The notes beneath the pieces are model-generated. The model searched no databases and had not been told where the DNA came from. It saw nothing but the letters and a program-made list of their open reading frames with translations. From Allantophomopsis cytisporea (taxonomy: Eukaryota > Ascomycota > Leotiomycetes > Phacidiales > Phacidiaceae), in assembly GCA_024752435.1 (NCBI GenBank), contig CP103029.1:124001-188000 (forward strand): a stretch of 64,000 nt of DNA. Direction: 5' to 3'. Below, one piece after another: positions 1 through 11,300 of the stretch; the stretch's first letter is position 1, and every line of letters begins with the position of its first letter. Made by a program: the position numbers and the translations under genes.

Positions 1-2256
1 CCGGCTAGAGGGAAGTATGGCTTAGATTTATTGGCGGTGGAAGTGTTGGCCATGATTATATATAACTGTATGGTTGTTCAATATGATGTGGTATTTGGAG
101 TTGTTGATAGAGTGAAGATCTGTTGAATGTTACTGAAGCTGATTTTGCTGTTTGCAGTTGGACATACGATTTATATACACAATTAGGTTACGAAGAGCCG
201 CATTTTAAATAATAAGGTTCCGCCCATACGCAGCCACCGGCGTAGCTGGGCACCTGGGGCCATCGAAACGGTCGAAACGGTCGAAACGATCGAAACGAGG
301 GAAGCGAGGGAAGCGGGAGGGGTCGTTTTGCTGGGGAAAGTGGAGAGTTTGAGCATGCTATTCCATATATGTATTGGCTCAGAAATAAGCAGCTGGGCCG
401 TGTCGACCTTTCTCCTCGAAAAAGAGTGCGGCATACATAGCTATGTATCTGTCGATGTACATAATGCCTGAACACTGAAAGACTTCCTTGACTTGTTACT
501 GACCCGGGTTGCTTCAATTAATGCCGGCTGACAAATGACATCCGTTGCTGCGATCTTCTATGCAGCGTGCTTGGTGGAACACTTGATGATAAATCACTGT
601 CAACTCGATCTCATTCTCATTCTCATTCTCAATCTCACATATTTACCTGACTAAGCCTACCCAAATACTTGGTCCAACGTGTATGTCACTACCTTGTATG
701 CGCTCCCTAGATTCATCAAGAGTTGCAAATTTCTGCTGACAAATTTCCTCCACTCGTCAATGCGCATCGTTCCCTTATCTCCTCAAACGCCTCCAACGTG
801 CATTTCAGGGCTGGCATGCGGCGTTTCTTCTTCGTCCAGGCCTCGTCAATACTGAACGTGATTCATAGATAGAAAACAGGTATGTATTGATTTCAGCGAG
901 GAACCAACAGTCTTGTAGCAGGGTTGAAGATGTTATCCCTCTTGGACCACTCTCCTTAAAGCTTTCCTATCCATGAATACGCCAACACACTCTTACGTCC
1001 TATTTCATATCATCACAAATCACAAACATCAAGCCGCTTTCCTAGCATTCAACGTACGCAATACTCCGTTGATCTCGGGCTCTACCAGCGCAACACTAAG
1101 CTGTTCTATATTGATAGGGAATGGTGATATGCATCAATGTAATTCCTTATAACCTCGATCACTCCGAACTCGCATTTGTGGCAATAGCAATTTTCTAACA
1201 TATTTTTTTTATATAAAACGCATGCCATGCCCTCTGAGAACAGGACTCGATTACGCTGGGCGAGATTACATACTTACTTTCCTTACGAATAAGGACACAG
1301 TAGTCTGGTAAACAAACGAATAATGTATTCTCTAGCCTGCGGAGGTTAGAATGAATCGCGCAAAGTCGCAATGTATAACTGAAACAACATATACAATTTG
1401 GTCAGAATCCTAAACTACTTAAGGTGAGTAAACTAGATCGACTATTTACGTCATCAACCAACCTACACACGCCCCCACTCGTACCACCCGGTACTTTCAA
1501 TGCCTCCAAGTGCCACAGGCGGATACGTTATCCGTAACATGCTTCCCCCGTTATTTGTAGAGAAGGCGGGAGCAGAGTAACCAGCACTCGGGCTGGGACT
1601 TGGAAGAGATGTGTATTGAAGTTTGATCACGAAGACGGATGAGTTCTAGAATGGAGTGTGGATGCAGGATCGGATAGATGAGTTGGCTTCGAGGTCTAGA
1701 GCTCTCTGATAATGACTGTGTTCTATATGTTATGGTAGTTTAGTAGGTTCAACTGATCACTTGAATGATTCCTTATTGCGATATTCTCTTGGCGCCTATC
1801 CATGCCTAGATCGTTAAGGCGCATATTCTAAGCGTATTTCACTCTTGGGAAAGTGCTCTGGGGAGTGAGTTTCCCGAGAGCGTGTCCTCTATCGAACTCT
1901 AAAACGGGTATTGCTATTAAGCTCACTGGGGTCTGAACAGCAGTTCATAGCCAAGAAAGAAAAAGGGGCTCAATCCCAATCCAGCATCACAACCCCAACA
2001 AAGTCTCGGCAATCAACGAGTAAAAGCATCAAGTATTAGGGGACAACACTTCAATATCTATAATACACCCACAAATCCATCCCTACACCTAAAGATCAAA
2101 GCAAATCGGGTATCGAAGACCAATACAAACCCCCCGGGTCCCAGTTCTGCTGCTAACCAGCCAGCCCGCCACACAATGGAACGAATCGCAAAACCCCCAA
2201 ATGGTATCACAAAAGACAGACCCATTCGCCAATGATGCTAGGAGAAATCGAGATAT
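1..2256. other. Gene-free left flank
   Basis: I see no convincing coding frame here on either strand. The only structure is low-complexity DNA: a short CGAAACGGT-type repeat around 260-300 and a CTCATT run around 610-640. The right part should contain the 3' untranslated region of the TOG-domain gene that ends at 2257 on the minus strand. Confidence 0.6.
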
Positions 2257-5104
2257 TTACGGTCTGGTGAGTCCTTGTCGTGCCTGAAATGTGTCAGCAC
2301 AGAAAAACTTGTCATTGAGGAGCGTTAATACATACCTTCATCTGCTCAATCTTTGCTTTCAGCGCAGAAGTGACTTCAGCAGCTCTCTTCCAACTCTCAA
2401 CGCCATCTCCTGTGGCTCTGCTAGCTCCGCTAATGTCCCTTCTTTGGCTGAAGTCTCGTGAAGGTGAAGCTCTACCGGTCGATCCGCTAGCAGATGATCT
2501 CGAAGCACTGACATGACGAGGCTCAGGGCTCATCTTAGCGCGATAGGAAGCTGAGATGGCATCGATGCCATTCTCCTTCTCTTCGCCCATGTTCGAGTTG
2601 AAGCTGGTGATGCGTGATCGTGGTCCACCAAAAGATCCACTGATAGCCCGTGGCGCATCGTAGGAGCTGTTGAGTCCATTCTCGCTGTAGATATCGCCTT
2701 GGCTCTCTTTCCTCGCAGGTGATTGCATGGCTTGTACACGCTCAGCGCTACCAAGGGCTTTCTTCAGTCTGTCCATCTCTCGTTTCAGTCTCTCGTTTGT
2801 TGACTCCGCCGCTTCCGCATCACTTCTTGCTCGAACGAGTTGGGTTTCCTTTGCCTTGATGCTAAGCACATCTCGTGTGTGATCTTCGATCAGTTGTGCG
2901 TTTTGGTTCTGCAACTCGTGGATCTGACTTGTAAGCTTTGACTTCTCTGACCGAAGCTCTTCATTCTGTTGGGCTAATCGATCCTTCTCAGCACGCAATT
3001 CCTCAAGTTCTGCACGCTCAGCAGCTGACATTCCCTGAACAGGTTCTGGCGATGCAATAGGAGGTGCAACTGGAGCAGGTCTACCAAGGGGGCGACCAGC
3101 AAGGCCACGACCACCAAGTCCGAGCTTCGGTTGTGGTGGTGGTGGGATATCCTCTTCCATTGGTGGTGATGGAGCTCGTGCTGCTACAGGTCTTCTTGGA
3201 GAAGCTGGTGTGGCGCCACCTGGACCAGCAAGTCGTTTCAGAGGAGCTTTCGTGCCTGGAGGAGGAAGACCGCTCTTCGGTGCTCCAAGCTTAGAGCCAG
3301 GTATGGCTCGAGTTGTAGGCTGTGGCGCAAGGGGTGCTTCTTGTGCATATTGGCTTGGAGCGGGTGCTGGCTTTTTAGCCACCGTCTTCTTCACCATCAC
3401 CTTCTTTGGAGCGGCTGCAGCTGGAGGAGGCTTTGCAGCAGGTGGTGGAGCGACCTTCTTTGGCTTGTCCTTCGCCTTCACTTCAGCGGTCTCAAAGTAC
3501 TCCTTGATCTTCGTCTTTCGGATATCATCCAGACCATCAAGGTGGGGATTCATGGCCCTTTCGCCCATGATCTTCATCAAGGTACCAAGAACTTCCGCTC
3601 CGCCGGATCGCAAACCTTCACTTGACTCGGAGAGCAGTTTCTTGCCAGAATCCACAATTGTCTGGACTTCTGGCTTCGATGGAGCCTCTTTGGTTGTCTT
3701 CAGGCATCGAATCAAGAACTTCATAGTACCCTCCTTTACCTGTGGATTCTTGTGCTTCAAAAATTCCGCAATATCTTCAAGACATTCTGAAAAGCTTGTA
3801 CTTGCAAAGACAGCGTCAAGTGCGGCGCCAAGAGCATCCGCCACCGATGCTTTCTTCTCCTTGAGCCTTTCCATGATCGGCTGCATTATTACAGATCTAT
3901 GCTTCGCAAATGACTTGCGAAGACCATTTGCAAGGACCTGGATACACTGTGCTGCAACGGTAACGACTGCAACATTGGCATCTTTCATCGACTTCGCGAG
4001 CCCTCTCACAATTTCGTTGTAGTCGCCATCCTTGATTCGGGGAACATTCGTTGCCGCGTAAAGAGCGTCGAGTGCTTCTTTTCGGTCCTTCCATTTGCTC
4101 GACGCGAGGTTGTCGTGGAAATCTCCTGGTACCTTCGACAGTACATCTTGTGGCTCAGCGAGATCGAAAGCATCAATTTCGCCAGCCTCCTCTTCCATAT
4201 CATCAACCTCCTCGTCACCACCCGCACCCCCTGCAGGTGCAGCTTCAATCGCGGCTTGTTGAGATCGAAGTAGTCTCTCCTGCTTTGGTGCTGGTTCAGC
4301 TTTGATCTTTTCGAATTGTGCTTCCATGTCCGTCTGTTGTGTAGGCTTTAGTTCTCCCCAAAACATTACTTTCATAGCCTCCCGGAGCCATCTGTAAAAT
4401 TCAACTGCGAGATTCGTTGCCTCTGCTCTGACGTTCTTATCTGCATGTCCAAAGGCCTTTGGCAGGGCCTTGAGGATAGGTTTCGGGTCCACAACCTTGC
4501 AACCATAGTTATGTACAATTGCTGTTAGTGCTACAAGAGTAGCCGCGATAATCTTTGGTTGTTTATGTGAGAGAGCTGGGAGCATCTCTTCGATGACTGG
4601 CCCAGCTGTATCTAATTCAATGTATAATAAAATTGCTTCCAGGGAAGAAGCTTTGGTTGCTGCTCTCGTAGAAGGGAGACCCTTTTCGACGAGAGGGTAT
4701 ATAACTTGACCTCGTGTTCTGTGCGAGACTTGTTCAGTAAACAATCTTTGATTTCGATCACAAGGGCTTCTCTCACCTTGTGCAGCCATCTTTACCTCCA
4801 AACTTGAGGAATGCACACAAAGCCGCGATACCATCTTGTTGGGCCGCAACGTTGGAATCGGCAGCAGCACCCTTCCAAAGACCCGGATCTTGAAGAAATG
4901 GTTTAAATACTGGATCGTTCTCATCGGGTGTAACTTCAAACTGTTTTGCTGCATCTTCGTATGCTGCTTTTCTTACTTTCCAGATCTGTAAACCTTGCAA
5001 TCAGTCGGGCCATCCCATGCGCATCTTCTGCTCTGGAGGCGCACCTTATGTTGAAATCTATCCGGCAACGGAAGGGAACTAAAATCTTCTTCCTGGTCCG
5101 CCAT
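2257..5104 (-). CDS. XMAP215/Dis1/Stu2-family microtubule polymerase (TOG-domain protein)
   Basis: Four exons are inferred: 5045-5104, 4777-4985, 2336-4718 and 2257-2283, giving 892 residues. The small terminal exons are needed for continuity (HK|IWKVRKAAYEDAA at the first junction, KIEQMK|ARQGLTRP* at the last). The protein has two TOG HEAT-repeat domains (about 1-235 and 283-496), an acidic patch near 262, and a Lys/Pro/Ala-rich basic linker (about 500-640) of the kind that binds the microtubule lattice. A coiled coil (about 653-746) for dimerisation and a Ser-rich tail follow. Two TOG domains plus a coiled coil is the yeast Stu2/Alp14 plan, as opposed to the five TOGs of animal proteins. 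The family binds tubulin and speeds plus-end growth at spindle poles and kinetochores. The start is set at the MADQEEDFSS methionine; an in-frame ATG 31 codons upstream (5197) is a less likely alternative. It is divergent from PAC1. Confidence 0.93.
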
Positions 5105-6496
5105 CTTTCCTGGTGTGAATGTATTTGATACTCGTCGGGTGATATCTGAGACGCGACTGGTCAGCTTGCGGAATGGAGTGGATTGTGAAGAAGCCATGAT
5201 CCACCGCGGAAGAGTTGTGTCATGGGCAAAGAAGGGTGTACATGATTTACTCTACTGAGCGTATGAATTGGGAAAAAGTGAAGGAGCATACAATGTTCAG
5301 TCGGCGCAAAGGGATGGTTCTGTGATTTGTTGTGAGGATTCGTTCGCGGGGTTTATTCGTGTAGGCAGGAGCGCGGTTTGCGGATACTTGCACTTTATTC
5401 GAAACGCGATATAACACAAATCAGACAGATCCTAGATGAGGCACTCTAACAGAACTTTGTAGGAATCGTGAGGAATTGTTGAAGATGCCGTCGTCGATGA
5501 TGGCGTTGTTCTTTATTGAGGTTGGGCATAGAATTTTGGCGACTTTCTCCGATATCAACACAACCTGCTTCGGTAGCTCCGCCCATGGTAACTACGGCGA
5601 CCCTTGCCAACTCATGTTTGTGACGAAGGCGTCTAGGAAGGGAAGAGGCTAGAGTCAGGGGACAACCCGACATGGTCACACAAACGCGCTCTGTCTCTTT
5701 CTTCTGACTAAGAAAAAGCTTTGAGCAAGGTACGCAGCGCAATATGATATGTATGTATTGTACTTGCTGTACAGAGATCTACCTTGCAGTTTTCCATTCT
5801 GACCATCATTGCGGCCCAAGACAACAACACCAGAATGCCATCGACGGTGAGTTACACTTGATATGAAAATCAACATTTATTCTCTGCATTGTGGTGATCT
5901 GAAAAGAACAGCGCAGTATCAGATCGGATTATTATATGGTTTCTTGTCAATACATAACTGCACGAGAGGTGAAAAAGATGCATCTTCGAAGACATATTAT
6001 TATCTGATAGGTGAAAGGGTGAAGTAAACACAACATCCACATCAGTCAGCAGCCAGCAGTTAGCAGTCAACAAGTAAGAAGCCAAATTGAGCCATTGGGT
6101 GATGAGATAGAGGTAGAGGATATGTACAAAGGTTTATGTATGTACCACATATATACTGCGCAGTACCACCGTTATTCATAATATATATGCAGTTATTTAA
6201 TGCTACCTATGGAGTGAGTGAGTATATGTATGTATACCTACTGCGTACATGCCTACCTCACTCTCATTTTGATCCTCTTGATCCTATACACTCCATCACC
6301 TACATCCATATCCAAATCATAGAAAGTGACTTGTTATCGTACCCTACATTAACTACCTGAAGGTAGATATATAAAAGTAAGTGTCCTCTGTATAACGCTA
6401 CTACTGTAGGTACGGTAGTCTTGGTGAACACAACATACATACCTAGATACGACCTACTACGAGTATCAACACGCACGCAGTAGCTGGTGACAGCAC

Positions 6497-6590
6497 CACA
6501 CCTCACACCTCACACCTCACACCTCACACCTCACACCTCACTCACACCTCACTCACTCACTCACTCACCCACCACTCACCACACACCCAC
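6497..6590. repeat. CTCACAC heptamer array running into CTCA tetramers
   Basis: Several copies of CTCACAC in tandem are followed by CTCA units. This is a simple repeat in the PAC1 upstream region, and its copy number is likely to vary between strains. Confidence 0.9.
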
Positions 6591-6698
6591 ACGCACGCGC
6601 ATATCGCCTAAGGTACCTACATACATCCAAATCCACCCCCACCAAAAACAATCTACCTTACCTACAATAATGGCGGATCATTATGCAGTATCTGAATC

Positions 6699-6714
6699 CT
6701 ACCTACCTACCTAC

Positions 6715-6748
<34 letters not shown>

Positions 6749-6749
6749 A
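6699..6749. repeat. CTAC tetramers followed by a CTA trinucleotide run
   Basis: About five CTAC units pass directly into a CTA run of about ten units, a compound microsatellite in the PAC1 upstream region. Confidence 0.9.
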
Positions 6750-7186
6750 GATCTTCCCAACCACACTCCATCCCCCACAGTAGAAACCTTTCGCTCCCCT
6801 TTTCATTGTACTTACTTATTGTAAATTGTTTTCACCTTGTAAATATCAAAAGTCAAAGAAACTTCTCACCCCAAATCGTCATCCACAATATATCGCACAA
6901 ATCACCCACAGCAATCTCAGTCGTCGCCCCTACCGCCCCCAAAAAAGCCATATCCTTCATTCTGCTGTCCACTGTCCACCGCCCACCGCCAGATAGGCGA
7001 TACTTTCCTAAATCCGCGAAGCGGCAACCGAAAGAAACAACAACAGAAAAGGGTAACGAAACTACTCTGTGTAGCCAAGACTGCACCACCTTCAGGCAAA
7101 AGAGAAGAGAGGGAAGAGGAGACTCCTGAAGGTCACACTCCAATTGATAAGATAGGGATCTGTATGCATGGGCTTCCGTAGTCGCC

Positions 7187-8692
7187 ATGAGCCAGATCTT
7201 GACGTCGCGGCAGGCCGAGGAGCTGTAAGGAACCATCACATCAAACCTGCTATTGCACAGGCTTGCGCGACGACCATGCTGATACTGATCCTTCCGTTAG
7301 ACATAAATCCATCATCGCATACCTGACATCTACAAACCTGACGAACAGCGCCGCTGCGTTACGAGAAGAATTGAACATTGGGGAGAGCTTCGATGCTGCC
7401 ACCAGCAAGAAATATGAGGGGTTATTGGAGAAGAAATGGACCAGTGTTGTGCGATTACAGAAGAAGGTATGAGTCTCAACGCGTCCGAAGGATGGAGCGA
7501 ACGCTGATCCCATCAGATAATGGACCTCGAGTCTCGAAATGCGAGCCTACAATCCGAAATCGACTCCGCTACCCCTACTTCACTTTCACGACGAAATCAA
7601 GACCCCGTTTCATGGCTACCCCGATCACCAGCGCGACATACCCTCCAGTCGCATAGAGACCCCATTACTTGTGTGGCCTTCCATCCGATATTTTCCTCAC
7701 TGGCATCGGGCTCTGAGGATTACACCATCAAGATTTGGGACTGGGAGTTAGGAGAGTTGGAAAGGACGATCAAGGGTCACACGAAAGCGGTACTGGATTT
7801 AGATTTCGGAGGACCAAGAGGTGGAACATTACTGGCATCATGCTCGAGCGACTTGACCATAAAGCTATGGGATCCTGCGGATGAATACAAGAATATACGA
7901 ACGCTCCCTGGACACGATCATTCGGTATCTGCTGTACGCTTCGTCCCGAGTGGTGCTGCAGGATCACCGTCCTCAGGCAACTTATTGGTGTCAGCGAGCA
8001 GAGACAAGACATTAAGGATATGGGACGTTTCAACTGGATACTGTGTGAAGACAATTCGAGGACATGCTGATTGGGTTCGCGATGTTTCGCCTTCGTTTGA
8101 TGGAAGATGGTTATTGTCAGCTGGTAACGACCAAACTGCACGCATATGGGACGCTTCTTCCGGTGAACCCAAAGCGACTCTACTCGGCCATGAGCACGTG
8201 ATTGAGTGCTGCGTTTTTGCTCCACCCGCTGCATACGAGCATCTCGCAAAACTCGCTGGACTGAAGAAACCACCACCAGCCAGCAGCTCGTCTGAATTTG
8301 TGGCTACTGGATCACGAGACAAGAGCATCAAGATTTGGGATGCTCGGGGGACATTGATCAAAACGCTGAACGGCCATGATAATTGGGTTCGAGGACTGGT
8401 ATTCCACCCCGGAGGGAAATTCCTTATCAGCGTTTCTGATGACAAGACATTACGATGCTGGGACCTTGCGCAAGAAGGCAAGCTTGTCAAGACGATAGAT
8501 GATGCTCATGGACATTTTGTGAGCTCGATTAGATGGGCGCCAGGCATTGTCAAGGACGCACCGCCAGCCAATGGCGAAACAAACGGAGCAACTGCAAACG
8601 GTATCAAGAAGGATGAGTCAGCAAAGGTGGCCATCAGATGTGTCATAGCCACGGGCAGTGTCGACTTGAATGTACGCGTCTTCGCTTCATAA
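7187..8692 (+). CDS. pac1: Nuclear distribution protein PAC1/NudF (LIS1 homolog)
   Basis: Exons 7187-7224, 7301-7466 and 7517-8692 give 459 residues, the usual LIS1 length. The first exon encodes MSQILTSRQAEEL, and splicing into LHKSIIAYL rebuilds the LisH dimerisation motif, which fixes the start. A short coiled coil follows (about 60-85). Then come seven WD40 repeats with clear GH...WD signatures, for example GSEDYTIKIWDWE, SASRDKTLRIWDV and SDDKTLRCWDL; the last ends in SVDLNVRVFAS. LIS1 proteins bind the dynein motor domain and, with NudE/NudEL, regulate dynein and so nuclear migration in hyphae. Both introns are short (76 and 50 bp). The gene converges on the NmrA-like gene with a 270-bp gap. 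Confidence 0.97.
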
Positions 8693-8962
8693 TAGGCTGC
8701 TATAATAGGTTGGGAGGAGTTCGGAGTAGGCTTGCATTGCTAGGGCGTGGTGCTACTTGGCTATGAATGTATGACTGTTATGCTATCATATGATAGAAAA
8801 TATCTCTTGCCTAATGCTACAAGTGCGCAAAACACCTGTGCCATGACTGCATACTCATTCCCAAGTTGTCAATTGCTCGAAACTACAATTGTGCAAAATG
8901 CGGTGCCCTGGCTATATACTCCTTCCACGTGGTCGTGGGTTCGTCGAGAAGCTATTAAAACA

Positions 8963-10042
8963 TCAGCATATGCCACGCTTGCTCCTCACTGGCGCACTTA
9001 CAGAAAGCGACCACAAAAGATCCAGATCCTCATTGAAGTACCCGAATTCGGATATTGAACTGAAACACTGGGCAACACTCTCTTGAAGTTCCGGGTTCAT
9101 TCCTGTTTTCCCCAGACTTGCCTTGAAGTCCTCCTTCGAAATCTGGACATACTTCGACTCCTTCACCTTATCACCAAGCACTTCACCCAGTTCCTCCATC
9201 AACTCTTCCCCGGTGTAGTACCCATTTGCACCAGACACGTACCTCCCAAGCGTCTCCTCCCGATGGAGGAGGATAGCCCTGACGAACTTCCCGGTATCCA
9301 CCGCTGCATCAATCATGCCGAGGTTACTGGTGCCGGGCACATGAGTCGCGAAGACCAAACTGGGCGGGCCCTCGGCCGCGGGGATTTTCTGGAACCACCC
9401 CGAAAGCGTGTCCATGTAGGTGCCGACGATGAGGAAGGTGGCGGGGATTCCGATCTGCTTGATGTGCGCGTCCACTTTCGCCTTGGAGTCAAAGTGCGCC
9501 ACCTTTGTGTATTTACCGTTCGACGCTTGTCAACTTTAGTCTTCATCCTGCTGCCAACTTCGCGTGTGCTTGCTCCCTGTGTGTATATGTACCTTCGCTG
9601 CAGCTCTTGAGCGTGCTCCAGATCAAGTGCTGAATTCCTAGCTCTTTGCTTATGTCCGCTACTGCTATTCCTCGTAGTGTTTCGGCTTCGGAGTCGAAAT
9701 TCTCCCACCAGTTCGTCACGAGGAATACTGCGTATGCTCCTTGAAGTACCTCCTTTATACTCTCTTTGGAGTCCAGATTTCCCTGTGTTGCTTTTCAATA
9801 TCGTGTATGGGAGCATGTTTATAGTAGGCTTTGGATGTATATTTTGAATACTGGAGACTTACTGCAACTACTTCTGCGCCCTGGGAGACAAGTGCTTGTG
9901 CTGCCGGCTTGCTTGTGTCTCGTGTAACGGCTCGAACTTTGAACTCTGCATTGGCGGCCGGCGAGGAGAGTACAGAGCGAACTACGGATCCACCCTGGAT
10001 TCCTGTTGCTCCGTATACCACGAGGATCTTCTTTTCCGCCAT
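8963..10042 (-). CDS. NmrA-like family protein (NAD(P)-binding Rossmann fold)
   Basis: Exons 9863-10042, 9593-9782 and 8963-9525 give 310 residues, normal for the family. The N-terminus ILVVYGATGIQGGSV carries the GxxGxxG dinucleotide-binding loop. Other family-typical blocks are AYAVFLVTNWWENF, HLIWSTL and NGKYTKVAHFDSKAKVD, the last continuous only after the second intron is removed. Members resemble the nitrogen repressor NmrA and human HSCARG: they belong to the atypical short-chain dehydrogenases and often sense NAD(P) redox state without known catalysis. I see no complete YxxxK catalytic pair. The genuine NmrA regulator is longer, so this is best called an NmrA-domain protein of unknown partner. 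The second acceptor (GACAAG) is chosen because the nearer AG leads to a stop. Confidence 0.9.
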
Positions 10043-11300
10043 TGTTGGAATTTTGTTGAACTATTTAATTGGAAGGGCTGGATTGTTGGAGGACGCTATT
10101 GCTGACTTGGTTTCCCAATTATCTGGGGCGATGTTGGATCATTTTATATAAGTCATTGACGAATCATATTCAGATGTACTTCCTGTCTCTGTGAGATTGT
10201 TGAACGTGTTACCGCCGCTCGTGCTCGTCGTCGTTCAACACATGATGTGTGATTACCAATATGCGGTGACATACGGAGGAACCTCCCCCCGACGGCAATT
10301 GAATTGATAAACCACCTCCTACAGGACTGAGTTATTGGAGATATTTTTATGTAATTGGAGAGAATCTTACATCTAACTCAGTTCGTAAATAAGTAAGATG
10401 TATTGAGTTTATTAGATAAAGGCGGGGGCGGGGTGACGTTTATAGCTTTCGGACAGATTGAAAGCGTTGGTTGGAAAAAGATAAGTGATTAAATAAAGAA
10501 ATGTATAGTACAGAGTAAGAGAGGAACGCAATATTGAATTATTATGGTGTCAAATATCCCTCCTATATATACCACATAGAATGCCATCTAAAACGACCAT
10601 CAGTATAGTGTGTGTAGCATAGAAATCCATTCAATTCTCGACATCACGCCCCCATTTGCTTACTTCAGATATATAATTTGATCAGCCATCACTAACGTTT
10701 GTATCAGTTACGTTCACAACTCTGAAAGAGATGCAGGGTTAGACAAGGCTACTTTTAAAATGCTGGTCTTGGTAATTCTTCATGCGCCATAAGGAAAATA
10801 ATCACTTAAACGGATTTGGTCAATAATCAAAAAACATTGATCATCACGATCAGTGGAAATAATTAGTAAATAATGGGGTAAAAAGCATAAATTTAGACTA
10901 TGAATCCCAATACTTATGCTATTTCTTGGAAGACAATCTAGACTTTCAACAGTAGCTTTATATTGATAAACCTCCAGAATTCAAAATCAAGCCATTAAAT
11001 CATTCATTCAATGAATAATATATTTGATGTTGCTTAAACTGCGTCTAAACCTCGGACGTACAATCACCTCGCTTGTTGCTTAGCGGATACCAGAACGGGT
11101 CATGTAAACAATGGAAATCGCAAGCATTCATCCCAACACCACACCGACAGTTACACCAACATACAATCACGAATACATTGAACCATTCTTTCAAGCACAC
11201 ATACTAAAGTACATATGCTTATTTCAAATTAAACTCTATTCATATCGAGCATAGAACTGAGGGCCTTTTTGCCTTGTGCATTGGCGCATCAACACAAACA
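10043..11300. other. AT-rich spacer, no gene seen
   Basis: This stretch holds both divergent 5' regions (the NmrA-like gene on minus, the unknown 790-residue protein on plus). It is AT-rich, without a long open frame and without a repeat that stands out. Confidence 0.6.

Larger units (their letters stand above)
5105..7186. other. 2.1-kb divergent spacer between the TOG gene and PAC1
   Basis: I find no supported gene. The spacer must hold both promoters and 5' leaders. It contains two dense simple repeats (annotated separately at 6497-6590 and 6699-6749) and pyrimidine-rich DNA just ahead of PAC1. Short open frames near 5446-5742 and 6683-7129 have no recognisable domain, and the second is driven by repeats. 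Confidence 0.6.

Noticed and set aside
188..517. 109-residue minus-strand frame at the left edge
   Set aside because: It depends on a CGAAACGGT repeat that encodes a Phe-Arg/Pro repeat; no domain.
3210..4022. 270-residue plus-strand frame opposite the TOG-domain gene
   Set aside because: It lies fully antisense to a gene with clear domains, and its low-complexity Ala/Gly/Phe content mirrors the coding strand.
6683..7129. 148-residue plus-strand frame upstream of PAC1
   Set aside because: It begins with a microsatellite-encoded poly-Tyr run and overlaps the PAC1 leader; no domain.
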